From: Acidimicrobiia bacterium
GTDB lineage: Bacteria > Actinomycetota > Acidimicrobiia > Acidimicrobiales > Aldehydirespiratoraceae
Reading direction: 5' to 3'
NCBI GenBank assembly: GCA_022819505.1
Contig: JAJEHD010000011.1
Coordinates: 62,001-126,000, forward strand
Length of the DNA: 64,000 nucleotides
The notes under the pieces were generated by a model. The model worked only from the letters and a program-made list of their open reading frames with translations, ran no database searches and was not told the DNA's origin. Below, one piece after another: positions 1 to 8,670 of this stretch. The position numbers and the translations under genes were made by a program. The stretch's first letter is position 1, and every line of letters begins with the position of its first letter.

Positions 1-1419
1 GCCCTCGTGGGCGAGAACGGCGCGGGCAAGACCACCCTGTGCAACATCCTGGCCGGCATCTACCGAGCCGATGCCGGCCAGGTGCTCGTCGACGGGGCCG
101 AGCGGGACTTCCGCAGCCCGGCCCACGCCATCGACGCCGGCATCGGCATGGTGCACCAGCACTTCCGGCTGGTGGAGCCCATGACAGTGGCCGAGAACAT
201 CCACCTGGGATGGCCGGAAACGCCCGGCGTCGTCAGCCAGCGGGCCCTGGTCGACCGCACCGAGCAGTTCATGGGGGAGATGGGCCTGCATGTCGATCCG
301 ACCGCCAGGATCTGGCAGCTGTCGGTGGGGGAGCAGCAGCGGGTCGAGATCCTGCGGGTGCTGGCCCGCGGCGCCAGGGTGTTGATCCTCGACGAGCCCA
401 CCGCGGTGCTGACCGCCAAGGAGGCCGACGACCTCTTCAGGGTGATCCGGGAGCTGGCCGCCTCCGGGCTCAGCATTATCTTCATCACCCACAAGCTGAG
501 GGAAGTGCTGGCGGTGTCGGATCGGCTTACCGTGCTGCGCCAAGGCGTCAGGGAGATCACCCGGCCCACCGAGGGCGCTACCGCCAGCGAGATCGCCCGG
601 CTGATGACCGGCGAAGAGCGTGTTCTCGACGTCGAGCACCGCACCGTTACCGGCCAGGCCGCATTGGAGCTGAAGGGCGTCTCGGCGCTCAACGACCGGG
701 GAATCGAAGCGCTTCACGACTTGGACCTGACGGTGCGCTCGGGGGAGATCCTGGGCATCGCCGGGGTGTCGGGCAACGGCCAGTCCGAGCTTGCCGAGGT
801 GATCTGCGCGCTGAGACCCCTGCAATCGGGGTCGATCACGCTCGATGGCGCCGACCTCGCCTCCCTGTCGGTGCGGGCGGTGACCGACATCGGCGTGGGT
901 CACATCCCGGAGGACCGCATCGGGATGGGCATGGTGCTGTCGGCGCCGGTGAAGGACAACGCGGTGTTGCACAACTACTGGACCGAGGAGTTCTCCCAGG
1001 GCCTCACCCTCGACCGCCAGGGTGTGATCAACTTCGCCAAGCAACTGGTTGAGACGGCCCGGGTCCAGACCCGCTCGGTGTTCTCGACGGCGGGCCAGAT
1101 GTCGGGCGGCAACCAGCAACGCCTGGTGGCCCGGCGTGAGGCTCTCGCCGCGGACCGGCTGCTGGTGGCGGCTCACCCCACCAGGGGCCTGGACGTGAAC
1201 GCAGCCCAGGAGGTGAGATCGACGCTCATCGACAAGCGCGACTCCGGGTGCGCGGTGCTGCTGATCTCCGACGATCTCGACGAGGTGCTCTTGATGGGCG
1301 ACCGGATAGCGGTCATGTACGAGGGCCGGATCATGGGCGTCTTCGATTCGGCCGACGCCGACCGCGAGCACATCGGACTGCTGATGGGCGGCCACTCCGC
1401 AGTCGAGGCGGCGTCGTGA
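1..1419 (+). CDS. Nucleoside/sugar-type ABC transporter ATPase, two NBDs (5' partial)
   Basis: This is the duplicated ATP-binding subunit of a BmpA/YufOPQ-type importer for nucleosides or related compounds, acting on the cytoplasmic face of the membrane. The reading frame is open from base 1, so the first residues lie outside the window; the GTG at 7 is inside the Walker A motif (ALVGENGAGKTT) and is not a start. NBD1 has a signature near SVGEQQRVE and Walker B LILDEPTAVLT. NBD2 has the degenerate P-loop GVSGNGQSE (Lys replaced by Gln) and HPTRGLDV in place of a normal Walker B, which is usual for this family, so only NBD1 probably hydrolyses ATP efficiently. Two permease genes follow at once, completing the membrane part. 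The binding protein is presumably upstream of the window. Confidence 0.9.
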   Translation, partial: ALVGENGAGKTTLCNILAGIYRADAGQVLVDGAERDFRSPAHAIDAGIGMVHQHFRLVEPMTVAENIHLGWPETPGVVSQRALVDRTEQFMGEMGLHVDPTARIWQLSVGEQQRVEILRVLARGARVLILDEPTAVLTAKEADDLFRVIRELAASGLSIIFITHKLREVLAVSDRLTVLRQGVREITRPTEGATASEIARLMTGEERVLDVEHRTVTGQAALELKGVSALNDRGIEALHDLDLTVRSGEILGIAGVSGNGQSELAEVICALRPLQSGSITLDGADLASLSVRAVTDIGVGHIPEDRIGMGMVLSAPVKDNAVLHNYWTEEFSQGLTLDRQGVINFAKQLVETARVQTRSVFSTAGQMSGGNQQRLVARREALAADRLLVAAHPTRGLDVNAAQEVRSTLIDKRDSGCAVLLISDDLDEVLLMGDRIAVMYEGRIMGVFDSADADREHIGLLMGGHSAVEAAS

Positions 1420-1453
1420 CGCCCGGGCGTGACGGCACGGCGGGAGTGGCCCG

Positions 1454-2611
1454 ATGACGCCGCTCGGCTCGATCGCGAGCGCGGTGCTGCGGGCCACGCC
1501 CTGGCGGCTGGAGCGCCGCCTGGAGGTCGAGGCTCGCCGGGCTGCCCTCTCCCGGATCGGTGGGGCGGTCGGCGCCATGGTCCTGGTCGGGATCCTGCTG
1601 CTGCTGACCGGCCGCAACGCATTCTGGATCTTCTGGCAGGCCCTCGACGCCATATTCGGCCGCCAGCGCGGCATCGAGGGCGCGGCTCTTCGAGCGATCC
1701 CCATCCTGATGACCGCGCTGGGTGTGGCCCTTTCGCTGCGCATGAAGGTGTGGAACATCGGCTCCGACGGCCAGTTCCTGATGGGAGCGCTGGCCGCGGT
1801 CGGTGTCGGCATCCACATGGACGGCCCCGGTTGGCTGGTGCTGATCCTGATGGCGGTGGCGGCCACGCTGGCCGGCGCGGTCTGGATCCTGGTGCCCGCC
1901 CTGGCTCGGGCCTACTGGGATGTGAACGAGATCATCACCACGCTGCTGCTCAACTTCGTGGCCCTCCAACTGGTGACCTGGTCGGCGCTGGGGTTCTGGC
2001 GCGACAAGGAGGCCGCGGTCATCCAGTCCACCCGCGAGGTGTCGCACACGCTGCCCGGGCTCCCCGGCGCGAACTCGGTGACCATCGCCCTGCTCGTGCC
2101 CCTCGTCATCGCGGCCGCGCTGTGGTGGGTGTTCCGCTCCACCACCATCGGCTACGAGATCGACACCATCGGCGGCAACCCGCGGGCCGCGGGCTTCGCC
2201 GGCATCGCGGTGCGCCGCCGCATCCTGGTGGTCATGCTGTTCACCGGGGCCATCGCTGGCCTCGGAGGGATGCTCCAGTTGAGCGCCCCCGGCGCGCAGG
2301 CCATGAACGCCGGGTTCTCGGCCCAGTTCGGGCTGTCGGGCTTCATCGTGGCTGCGCTGGCCGGCGCCTCGTTCTGGGGCGTGATCGGCGGCGGGCTGTT
2401 CATCGCGTCGATGTTCTACGCCGGGATCGTGCTGCAGACCAAGGGCCTGTCGGTGTACATCATCTTCGCCATCTACGGCGTCATCCTCACCGGCATAGCC
2501 CTCGGCGAGATCGCGGCCCGCTACCGGGTGGTGCGCCGCGACGCTGACGAGGCCGCCAGCCACCCCGGCGCGGCCGTGGGCACGGAGGCGTCCCGGGAGG
2601 CGGGACCATGA
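1454..2611 (+). CDS. Nucleoside-type ABC transporter permease (YufP/NupB-like)
   Basis: A 385-residue inner-membrane permease of the branched-chain/ribose/nucleoside (BPD_transp_2) type. Residues 1-30 are a basic cytoplasmic segment, followed by about nine to ten hydrophobic helices; the stretch ALGVALSLRMKVWNIGSDGQ is the family hallmark (cytoplasmic loop with N-I-G-x-x-G-Q). The next permease begins inside its stop codon (ATGA, 2608-2611), showing translational coupling. With the flanking ATPase and second permease it forms the translocation pore. The substrate is not determined by the sequence, but the adenine deaminase downstream argues for purines or nucleosides. Confidence 0.9.
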   Translation: MTPLGSIASAVLRATPWRLERRLEVEARRAALSRIGGAVGAMVLVGILLLLTGRNAFWIFWQALDAIFGRQRGIEGAALRAIPILMTALGVALSLRMKVWNIGSDGQFLMGALAAVGVGIHMDGPGWLVLILMAVAATLAGAVWILVPALARAYWDVNEIITTLLLNFVALQLVTWSALGFWRDKEAAVIQSTREVSHTLPGLPGANSVTIALLVPLVIAAALWWVFRSTTIGYEIDTIGGNPRAAGFAGIAVRRRILVVMLFTGAIAGLGGMLQLSAPGAQAMNAGFSAQFGLSGFIVAALAGASFWGVIGGGLFIASMFYAGIVLQTKGLSVYIIFAIYGVILTGIALGEIAARYRVVRRDADEAASHPGAAVGTEASREAGP

Positions 2612-3594
2612 TCCTGGCCATCATCGAGAACGCCTTCCTGAGCCTGATCGGCTCGGCCATCCCGGCCAGTGCGGTGGTGATGCTGGCCGCCACCGGGGCC
2701 ATGCTCGGCGAGCGGGTCGGGGTGCTCAACCTCGGCCAGGAGGGGCTGATCGGCATCGGCGCGGTCTACTCGGTGATCGCGGTGCTGTCATGGGGAGTCG
2801 AGAGTCCCTGGCTGGCGATGCTCATCGGCATGATCGCCGCCGCGGTGGCCGGTCTCATCTTCGCGGTCTGCGTGGTGGCGTTCCGGGCCAGCCAGGTGCT
2901 GGTGGGGCTGGCGCTGGCGCTCGGAGGGATCGGGTTGTCGAACCAACTGGGCACGAACCGCAACGGCACCCCCATCCAGACCCTGTTCCGCGAGGTCAAC
3001 CCGGGCGGGATCCTCGACAACCACGACGCGGTGTCAGCGTTCCTCTTCCACGACCCGGTCGTGTACATCGCCTACATCGGGCTGCCGGTAGTGCTGTGGT
3101 TCGTTCTGTTCCGGACCAGACATGGCATGAACATGCGGGCGGTGGGCGAGAACCCGGCCGCGGCCGACGCGGTGGGGGTCAGCGTGACCGGATGGAGGAT
3201 CTTCTACTCGGTGCTGGGCGCGGCCCTCACCGGGGCGGGCGGGGCCTACATGGTGCTGTCGTTCACGCCCACGTGGTCGCCCGACATAGCCCGGGGGAGG
3301 GGCTGGGTCGCGCTGGCGGTGGTCATATTCGCCGGTTGGCGTCCGGGTTGGGCCGTGGCCGGGGCCCTGCTGTACGGATCGATGATCTCCCTCGACACCA
3401 CCGCCCAGGCCCGAGGTTGGGGCCTGCCGTTCATGGGGGCCAGCGATCTCAGTTTCTTCCTGTCGATGCTGCCCTACGTGGTCACGCTGGTGGCCATCCT
3501 CATCCCGGCGGGGGCGGTGAAGCTTGGTAGACGGGTGCGATCCACCGCCGCGCCAGCCGCGCTGGCCATCCCGTACTCGCGCGAGGAGCGCTGA
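2608..3594 (+). CDS. Nucleoside-type ABC transporter permease (YufQ/NupC-like)
   Basis: A 328-residue second permease subunit of the same importer. It is hydrophobic through most of its length and carries the family motif GERVGVLNLGQEGLIGIGA near residue 35-50, a counterpart of the N-I-G-x-x-G-Q loop of its partner. The start is fixed by the four-base ATGA overlap with the upstream permease. It ends 36 bp before the Rieske oxygenase gene, so transporter and oxygenases are probably one transcript. Confidence 0.9.
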   Translation: MILAIIENAFLSLIGSAIPASAVVMLAATGAMLGERVGVLNLGQEGLIGIGAVYSVIAVLSWGVESPWLAMLIGMIAAAVAGLIFAVCVVAFRASQVLVGLALALGGIGLSNQLGTNRNGTPIQTLFREVNPGGILDNHDAVSAFLFHDPVVYIAYIGLPVVLWFVLFRTRHGMNMRAVGENPAAADAVGVSVTGWRIFYSVLGAALTGAGGAYMVLSFTPTWSPDIARGRGWVALAVVIFAGWRPGWAVAGALLYGSMISLDTTAQARGWGLPFMGASDLSFFLSMLPYVVTLVAILIPAGAVKLGRRVRSTAAPAALAIPYSREER

Positions 3595-3630
3595 GCCTCG
3601 GGCCGGGACCGGTCGGAGCCTCGCAGCGCG

Positions 3631-4641
3631 ATGACCCTGACCGACTCCATACGCGACGAATGGTTCCCGGTGGCGCGCGCCGGCGATCTGGAAGCGGGCC
3701 GGTGGCTGCCCTTCGAGCTGCTCGACGAGCGCTGGGTGCTGGCCTGCGACAACTCCGGCCGGGTGGAGGTCTTCGTGGACACCTGCCCCCACCGGGGCGC
3801 CCGGATCACGCTAGGCGACTTCGACGGGGAGCGGCTGCGATGCGGCTATCACGGCTGGCAGTTCGGCATCGACGGCCGCTGCATACACCAGCCGGCCCAC
3901 CCGGGCCGCCGACCCGCCGGCATCCGCCTGCGCGGGGCTGAGGTCCGGGCCGGGTACGGGTTCTGGTGGGTCTGTGCGGGGGACCGTCCCCGGAACCTGC
4001 CCCTCGCGCCCGACCATGGCGCCCATCCCGAGCTGACCGTGTGGCTCGACCCGGTGCGGGTCGAGTCGTCGGGGCCCCGCGTGATCGAGAACTTCCTGGA
4101 CCTGGCCCACTTCCCGTTCGTGCACGAGGGATACCTCGGCCAAGAACCCCACACCGAGGTCGTCGCTTACGAGGTCGAGGCCGACGACGAGGAGCTGCGT
4201 CTGACCGACTGCGTGTTCTGGCAGCCCGACCCGGGACCGGCCGCGGCCCGTGGGGGACCGGTCCGTTACCAGTACTCGGTCTCGCATCCCTATGCGGCCA
4301 CCCTGACCAAGGTGCCCTCGGGCGACGACGGTGACCGGTCCGGGGGCTTCACCATCCTGATCGTGGCCAGCCCCGTCACCGAGACCGCCTGCGTCGTGTG
4401 GCGTTCGACGGTCGTGCACGACACCGGCGCCGACTTGGACGCCCAGCGGGCCTTCAACGAGTTGATCTTCTCCCAGGACATCGATGTCGTGGAGTCCCAG
4501 CGGCCCCGGCGGCTGCCGACCGACCCGAGGATGGAGTCGCACCAGGCGGCCGACGCGGGCAGCCTCGCCTACCGCAGGTGGCTGCGCGCCCGCGGCATCC
4601 GGTATGGCACTATCGACACGCACCATCCAGAGCGCGACTAG
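3631..4641 (+). CDS. Rieske [2Fe-2S] non-heme iron oxygenase, alpha subunit
   Basis: A 336-residue ring-hydroxylating or N/O-demethylating oxygenase of the VanA-like single-chain class. The N-terminal Rieske domain holds both cluster loops, C52-P-H54 and C71-G-Y-H74. The catalytic domain has the mononuclear iron site: N154, D157, H160 and H165 in ENFLDLAHFPFVH, and a later acidic ligand in SQDIDVVESQ. It would use electrons from a ferredoxin or reductase to oxygenate a substrate brought in by the adjacent importer. The gene lies between a nucleoside-type permease and adenine deaminase, so a purine-type substrate (for example an N-methylated purine) is plausible but inferred. The next gene starts 11 bp downstream. 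Confidence 0.88.
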   Translation: MTLTDSIRDEWFPVARAGDLEAGRWLPFELLDERWVLACDNSGRVEVFVDTCPHRGARITLGDFDGERLRCGYHGWQFGIDGRCIHQPAHPGRRPAGIRLRGAEVRAGYGFWWVCAGDRPRNLPLAPDHGAHPELTVWLDPVRVESSGPRVIENFLDLAHFPFVHEGYLGQEPHTEVVAYEVEADDEELRLTDCVFWQPDPGPAAARGGPVRYQYSVSHPYAATLTKVPSGDDGDRSGGFTILIVASPVTETACVVWRSTVVHDTGADLDAQRAFNELIFSQDIDVVESQRPRRLPTDPRMESHQAADAGSLAYRRWLRARGIRYGTIDTHHPERD

Positions 4642-4652
4642 GCCGAGGACCC

Positions 4653-5693
4653 ATGGCGACACCAACGACCGACCAGGATCTGGCAGCCTTCGTCAGGGCG
4701 TTGCCCAAGGCGGAGCTTCACCTGCACATCGAGGGGACCCTAGAGCCGGAGATGCTCTTCGAACTGGCCGGCCGCAACGATGTCGAGCTTCCCTTCGCCG
4801 ACGCGGCCGCGGTGCGAGCCGCCTACTCCTTCACCGACCTCCAGTCGTTCCTGGACATCTACTACCAGGGCGCGGCGGTGCTGCAGACGGAGCAGGACTT
4901 CTATGACCTGATGGCCGCCTACCTGCGGCGGGCCCACACCGACGGCGTCAGGCGGGCCGAGATGTTCTTCGATCCGCAGACCCACACCGAGCGCGGTGTC
5001 GGCTTCGACGTGTTCATGGAGGGCTTCACCTCGGCCATGTCCGACGCCGAGGCCGCCACCGGGATCTCATCCGACCTGATCATGTGCTTCCTGCGGCACC
5101 TGCCCGGCGAGGCAGCCTGCGACACGTTCCGAGCCGCGGAGGGCTGGCTCGACCGCATCATCGGCGTCGGCTTGGACAGCTCCGAGGTGGACCATCCGCC
5201 CGAGGAGTTCGCCGAGGCCTACGCCATGGCCCGCGCCGCCGGTCTTCGTCCCGTGGCCCATGCCGGAGAGGAGGGACCTCCCTCCTACATCACCGGCGCT
5301 CTCGACGCTCTCGGCGCTGAGCGCATCGACCACGGCGTGCGCTGCGAGGAGGACCCCGCTCTGGTCGCGCGGCTGGTTGAGGCCCAGACTCCGCTGACGG
5401 TCTGCCCACTGTCGAACCTGGCGCTGTGCGTGGTCGACGACCTGGCCGGCCATAACCTCAAGCGTCTGCTCGACGCCGGGTTGAAGGTAACCATCAACTC
5501 CGACGACCCCGCCTACTTCGGGGGCTACGTGGGCGACAACTACCTGGCTGCAGCCGCGGCACTCGGCTTGACCCGCGGCGAGCTGGCGCAGTGCGCCCGC
5601 AACAGCCTCGAGGCCAGCTTCGCGGCAACCGACCAGAAGCGGGCCTGGCTGACCGACCTGGATGCCTTCCTGGCTGACGATGGAGGGGACTGA
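4653..5693 (+). CDS. Adenine deaminase-type purine aminohydrolase (COG1816)
   Basis: A 346-residue zinc amidohydrolase-superfamily deaminase. Visible metal and catalytic motifs are H23-L-H25 in ELHLHIEGTLEPE, H203-A-G-E206 in HAGEEGPP, and D284 in NSDDPAYFGGY. The motif FFDPQTHTERG and the overall pattern fit, from memory, the adenine deaminase branch (Aah1/PA0148-like) better than classical adenosine deaminase; the expected reaction is adenine to hypoxanthine plus ammonia. The ATG at 4653 is chosen because homology begins there; longer in-frame extension overlaps the oxygenase gene. The downstream Rieske-less oxygenase begins just after its stop, so they are co-translated. Adenosine or another aminopurine remains possible as substrate. 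Confidence 0.85.
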   Translation: MATPTTDQDLAAFVRALPKAELHLHIEGTLEPEMLFELAGRNDVELPFADAAAVRAAYSFTDLQSFLDIYYQGAAVLQTEQDFYDLMAAYLRRAHTDGVRRAEMFFDPQTHTERGVGFDVFMEGFTSAMSDAEAATGISSDLIMCFLRHLPGEAACDTFRAAEGWLDRIIGVGLDSSEVDHPPEEFAEAYAMARAAGLRPVAHAGEEGPPSYITGALDALGAERIDHGVRCEEDPALVARLVEAQTPLTVCPLSNLALCVVDDLAGHNLKRLLDAGLKVTINSDDPAYFGGYVGDNYLAAAAALGLTRGELAQCARNSLEASFAATDQKRAWLTDLDAFLADDGGD

Positions 5694-5694
5694 G

Positions 5695-6552
5695 ATGCAG
5701 GTGTGTTCCGACCCGGTGATCCTCAACGACTGGCACTCGGTGGCGGATCTGGACGAGATCCGCCGCGGCGACCTCCACACCCTGTTGCTCGGCGAGCGGT
5801 TGCGCTGCTGGATCGACAGCGGCGGCACGGCCCGGGCCGAGACAGGATCGGGCCGTGAGCTGGAGGTCCGCACAGACTACGGGTACCTGTGGACCACCCT
5901 GGGGGAACCCGAGGGAGGCGTGTTCGACGTCCCCGAGACCCACGAGGACGACCGGAGAACCCTCAATGCCGTCACCGTCGGAATCGAGGTGTCGGCCCCG
6001 CGGGCGGTGGAGAACTTCCTGGACATGGCTCACTTCCCCTACGTGCATGGGGGCGTGCTCGGCGAGGAGCCCCGCACCGAGGTGGCCGAGTACCGGGTCG
6101 AGGAGCGCAACGGCGAGCTGTGGGCCTTCGACTGCCTCTTCTACCAGCCGCGTGCCGCCGCGGCCTCCTCGCAGGCAGTGCTGGCCTCCTACGTCTACCG
6201 GGTGCCGCATCCCTACTGCGCCATGCTCTACAAGTCGTCACCGAGCGACGTCGACAGGATGGACGCCATCGGCATCTTCGTCCATCCCCTCACCGAGACC
6301 CGGATCCGGGCCCACCTGTTTGTCAGCGTGCTCGACGACGTGAGCACCGACACGGAGATCCGGCGGTTCCAGCAGGGCGTGATCGGTCAGGACAAGCCGA
6401 TCCTCGAGAACCAGCACCCCAAGCTCCTGCCGCTGGATCCCCGAGCGGAGACACCGATCCGAGCCGACCGCTCGGCCATCGTGTACCGGCGCTGGCTGAG
6501 CCGCCTCGGGGTGACATACGGCGTTATCCCGGCCGCTAGCGCGGCGCGTTGA
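5695..6552 (+). CDS. Rieske-less non-heme iron oxygenase paralogue
   Basis: A 285-residue relative of the oxygenase at 3631-4641. The catalytic domain is intact (N107, D110, H113 and H118 in ENFLDMAHFPYVH, and GQDKPILENQ for the third ligand region). The N-terminal domain has lost the segment that would hold both [2Fe-2S] loops: LGERLRCWIDSGG runs almost directly into DYGYLWTTLG, and no C-x-H...C-x-x-H is present. The start at 5695 is preferred over upstream ATGs because GGAGGGG at 5682-5688 is well spaced from it. It probably pairs with the complete oxygenase or receives electrons from a separate Rieske or ferredoxin protein, as NdmC does in methylxanthine demethylation (known analogy, inferred here). 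Confidence 0.82.
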   Translation: MQVCSDPVILNDWHSVADLDEIRRGDLHTLLLGERLRCWIDSGGTARAETGSGRELEVRTDYGYLWTTLGEPEGGVFDVPETHEDDRRTLNAVTVGIEVSAPRAVENFLDMAHFPYVHGGVLGEEPRTEVAEYRVEERNGELWAFDCLFYQPRAAAASSQAVLASYVYRVPHPYCAMLYKSSPSDVDRMDAIGIFVHPLTETRIRAHLFVSVLDDVSTDTEIRRFQQGVIGQDKPILENQHPKLLPLDPRAETPIRADRSAIVYRRWLSRLGVTYGVIPAASAAR

Positions 6553-6568
6553 CAAGCCAAAACGCCGA

Positions 6569-7816
6569 TCACCTCGGGATGTCCCGCCAGGGCGTGTCCC
6601 GGTCGACTCTGGGCTCGCGGGGCAGTCCCAGGGAGCGCTCGGCCAGGTTGTTGCGCATCACCTCGTTGGTCCCTCCGCCGATCGACACCGCGAAGCGGCC
6701 CATCAGCTCGTGGCGGGCCCACCGGGCCGCCTCGCCGGTGTCGGCCACCACGGCCAGCGCACCCAGCGCGGTGGCCAGCTCGCCGGTGCGGAGCTTCGAC
6801 TCGGCGGCGAACAGCTTGATCAGGGAGGGATCCATCGGCGGCGGCTCGCCGCGCCGCACCGCGTTCTGGATGGTCTCGCCCATCCACCGCTGCATCCGCT
6901 CCCGGGCCCAGGCGTCGGCCAGCCGCTGGCGAACCACCGGATCTTCGAGGCGGCTGTGGCGGCGGGCCAGCTCCAGCAGCGGCGACATCACGGTGGTGCC
7001 CTTGCGGTCCCCGATGAAGGCCGACTCGTTGAGCAGCACCGTGCGGGCCGGCCCCCAACCGCCGCCGATCTCGCCCACGACATTCGACACCGGGATGCGG
7101 ACGTCGGTGAGGAACACCTCGTTGAAGTGGGCCGCCCCGTTCATCTGCACCAGCGGGCGGGTCTCGATGCCGGGTGTGGCCATGTCCACCAGCAGGAAGG
7201 TGATGCCCCGATGCTTGGGCGCCCCCGGGTCGGTCCTGACCAGCAGGAAGCCCCAGTCGCAGAACTGGGCCTGGGAGTTCCACACCTTCTGGCCGTTGAC
7301 GACGAACTCGTCGCCGTCGCGGTCCGCCCTCGCGGCGAGGCCGGCCAGATCGCTGCCCGCGCCGGGCTCGCTGAACAGCTGGCAGAAGGCGAGCCCGCCC
7401 GAGAGCAGGCCGGGCAGGAACCGGCGCTTCTGGTCCTCGGTGCCGTGGCGCAGCAGGGTCGGGCCGAGCATGGCGATGGTGGCCCCGATGAAGCCCGGGG
7501 CCTCCTCATAGCCGACGGCGACCTCCGAGAAGATCCGGGCCTGCCACGGCTCGCCCCCGCCCCCGCCGTATTCCCTGGGCCACGTCAAGCCGGCCCAGCC
7601 GTGCTCGAACAGCCTGCGCTGCCAGGCTCGCCCGGCGTTGAAGTACTCCTCGGCCCGACCCGGCTCCACATACAGAGGCACGCTCCAGAGGTCGTCGCCC
7701 GACCGGACGGTGGCGTGGATGTCGTGCCAGGCCCGCACCCTGGACCGGAACCCGGCCTGCTCCGCGGTCTCGCCGGCGTGGCGGCCCGGATTCTGATCGG
7801 GTTCGGGGCTGATCAA
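6569..7816 (-). CDS. Acyl-CoA dehydrogenase family flavoprotein
   Basis: A 415-residue FAD-dependent dehydrogenase that would introduce an alpha-beta double bond into an acyl-CoA. The middle domain motif CQLFSEPGAGSD at residues 145-156 and the later VNGQKVWNS are characteristic, and the C-terminal helical domain ends with the FAD-contact segment IGGGTNEVMRNNLAERSLGLP. It converges on the Rieske-less oxygenase with only 16 bp between stops, and is divergent from the methyltransferase at 7843 (26-bp gap). The chain specificity cannot be read from sequence; actinobacterial paralogues (FadE type) act on fatty or steroid side-chain acyl-CoAs. Confidence 0.9.
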   Translation of the reverse strand: MISPEPDQNPGRHAGETAEQAGFRSRVRAWHDIHATVRSGDDLWSVPLYVEPGRAEEYFNAGRAWQRRLFEHGWAGLTWPREYGGGGGEPWQARIFSEVAVGYEEAPGFIGATIAMLGPTLLRHGTEDQKRRFLPGLLSGGLAFCQLFSEPGAGSDLAGLAARADRDGDEFVVNGQKVWNSQAQFCDWGFLLVRTDPGAPKHRGITFLLVDMATPGIETRPLVQMNGAAHFNEVFLTDVRIPVSNVVGEIGGGWGPARTVLLNESAFIGDRKGTTVMSPLLELARRHSRLEDPVVRQRLADAWARERMQRWMGETIQNAVRRGEPPPMDPSLIKLFAAESKLRTGELATALGALAVVADTGEAARWARHELMGRFAVSIGGGTNEVMRNNLAERSLGLPREPRVDRDTPWRDIPR

Positions 7817-7842
7817 GGCAGTCCTCTCAGGGCGCTCGGGCG

Positions 7843-8670
7843 ATGACCGTTACCATCGGCGGCGTGTCCGGCACAGCTGAACGCTACGGCGTCGCCGACG
7901 ACGAGGTTGACATCGAGCGTGTCCGGCTGTCGATGCTCGCCAGGACGCTAGATCCCGGCACCTTCCGCCTGCTCGAACGCGTTGGCGTCGAGCCCGGGAT
8001 GCACGTGCTGGAGATGGGAGCGGGAACCGGCAGCGTCTCCGCCTGGCTGGCCGAGCGGGTCGGCCCGCAGGGTCGGGTGATGTCGACCGACATCGACCTG
8101 CGCTTCCACGCGGACATGCCGCCCAACGTGATCGTGCGCCAGCACGACGCCGCCCGGGACCGGCTGCCCGCGCAGCACTTCCACCTGGTCCACGCCCGCG
8201 CCGTCATCCAGCACATCCCCGAGCGCGTCGAGGTCCTCGCCAAGCTGGCGGACGCGCTCCGGCCCGCGGGGGTGATGGTGATCGAGGACGGCGCCATGGC
8301 CGAGTTCGCCGAGCAGACGCTGCCGGAGCCGCTCGGCTCGGTCCACCGCATGGTGGCCACCGCGGCGATGTCGCAGTGGCGGGATCCCAATGCAGGCGTG
8401 CGTGTCCTGGGCTGGATGCGGGACCTCGGCCTCCAGGACCTCGACGCTCGCGGCAGCGTGCGGATCATGCGGCCCCGCGAGGCGAGCGGGGAGTGGTGGT
8501 TCCTGGCCCTCGAGCGGGCCGTTCCCAGGCTCGTCGAGGCCGGCGCCGTGCCGGAGTCCGACGCCGCCACCGCCCTGGAGCAGATGCGCGCTCCGGGCTT
8601 CGCCATGCTCGGGCCCACATCCATAGCCACCATCGGGCGCAAGCCCGCATCCAGTGAGGTACAGCCGTGA
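7843..8670 (+). CDS. Class I SAM-dependent methyltransferase
   Basis: A 275-residue Rossmann-fold methyltransferase. Motif I is VLEMGAGTGS (residues 55-64), followed by the acidic STDIDL after the second strand and HARAVIQHIPER as the motif IV/post-IV region. The acceptor is unknown. It overlaps the LLM oxidoreductase by GTGA (8667-8670), so the two are co-translated and may act on the same metabolite. Confidence 0.82.
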   Translation: MTVTIGGVSGTAERYGVADDEVDIERVRLSMLARTLDPGTFRLLERVGVEPGMHVLEMGAGTGSVSAWLAERVGPQGRVMSTDIDLRFHADMPPNVIVRQHDAARDRLPAQHFHLVHARAVIQHIPERVEVLAKLADALRPAGVMVIEDGAMAEFAEQTLPEPLGSVHRMVATAAMSQWRDPNAGVRVLGWMRDLGLQDLDARGSVRIMRPREASGEWWFLALERAVPRLVEAGAVPESDAATALEQMRAPGFAMLGPTSIATIGRKPASSEVQP

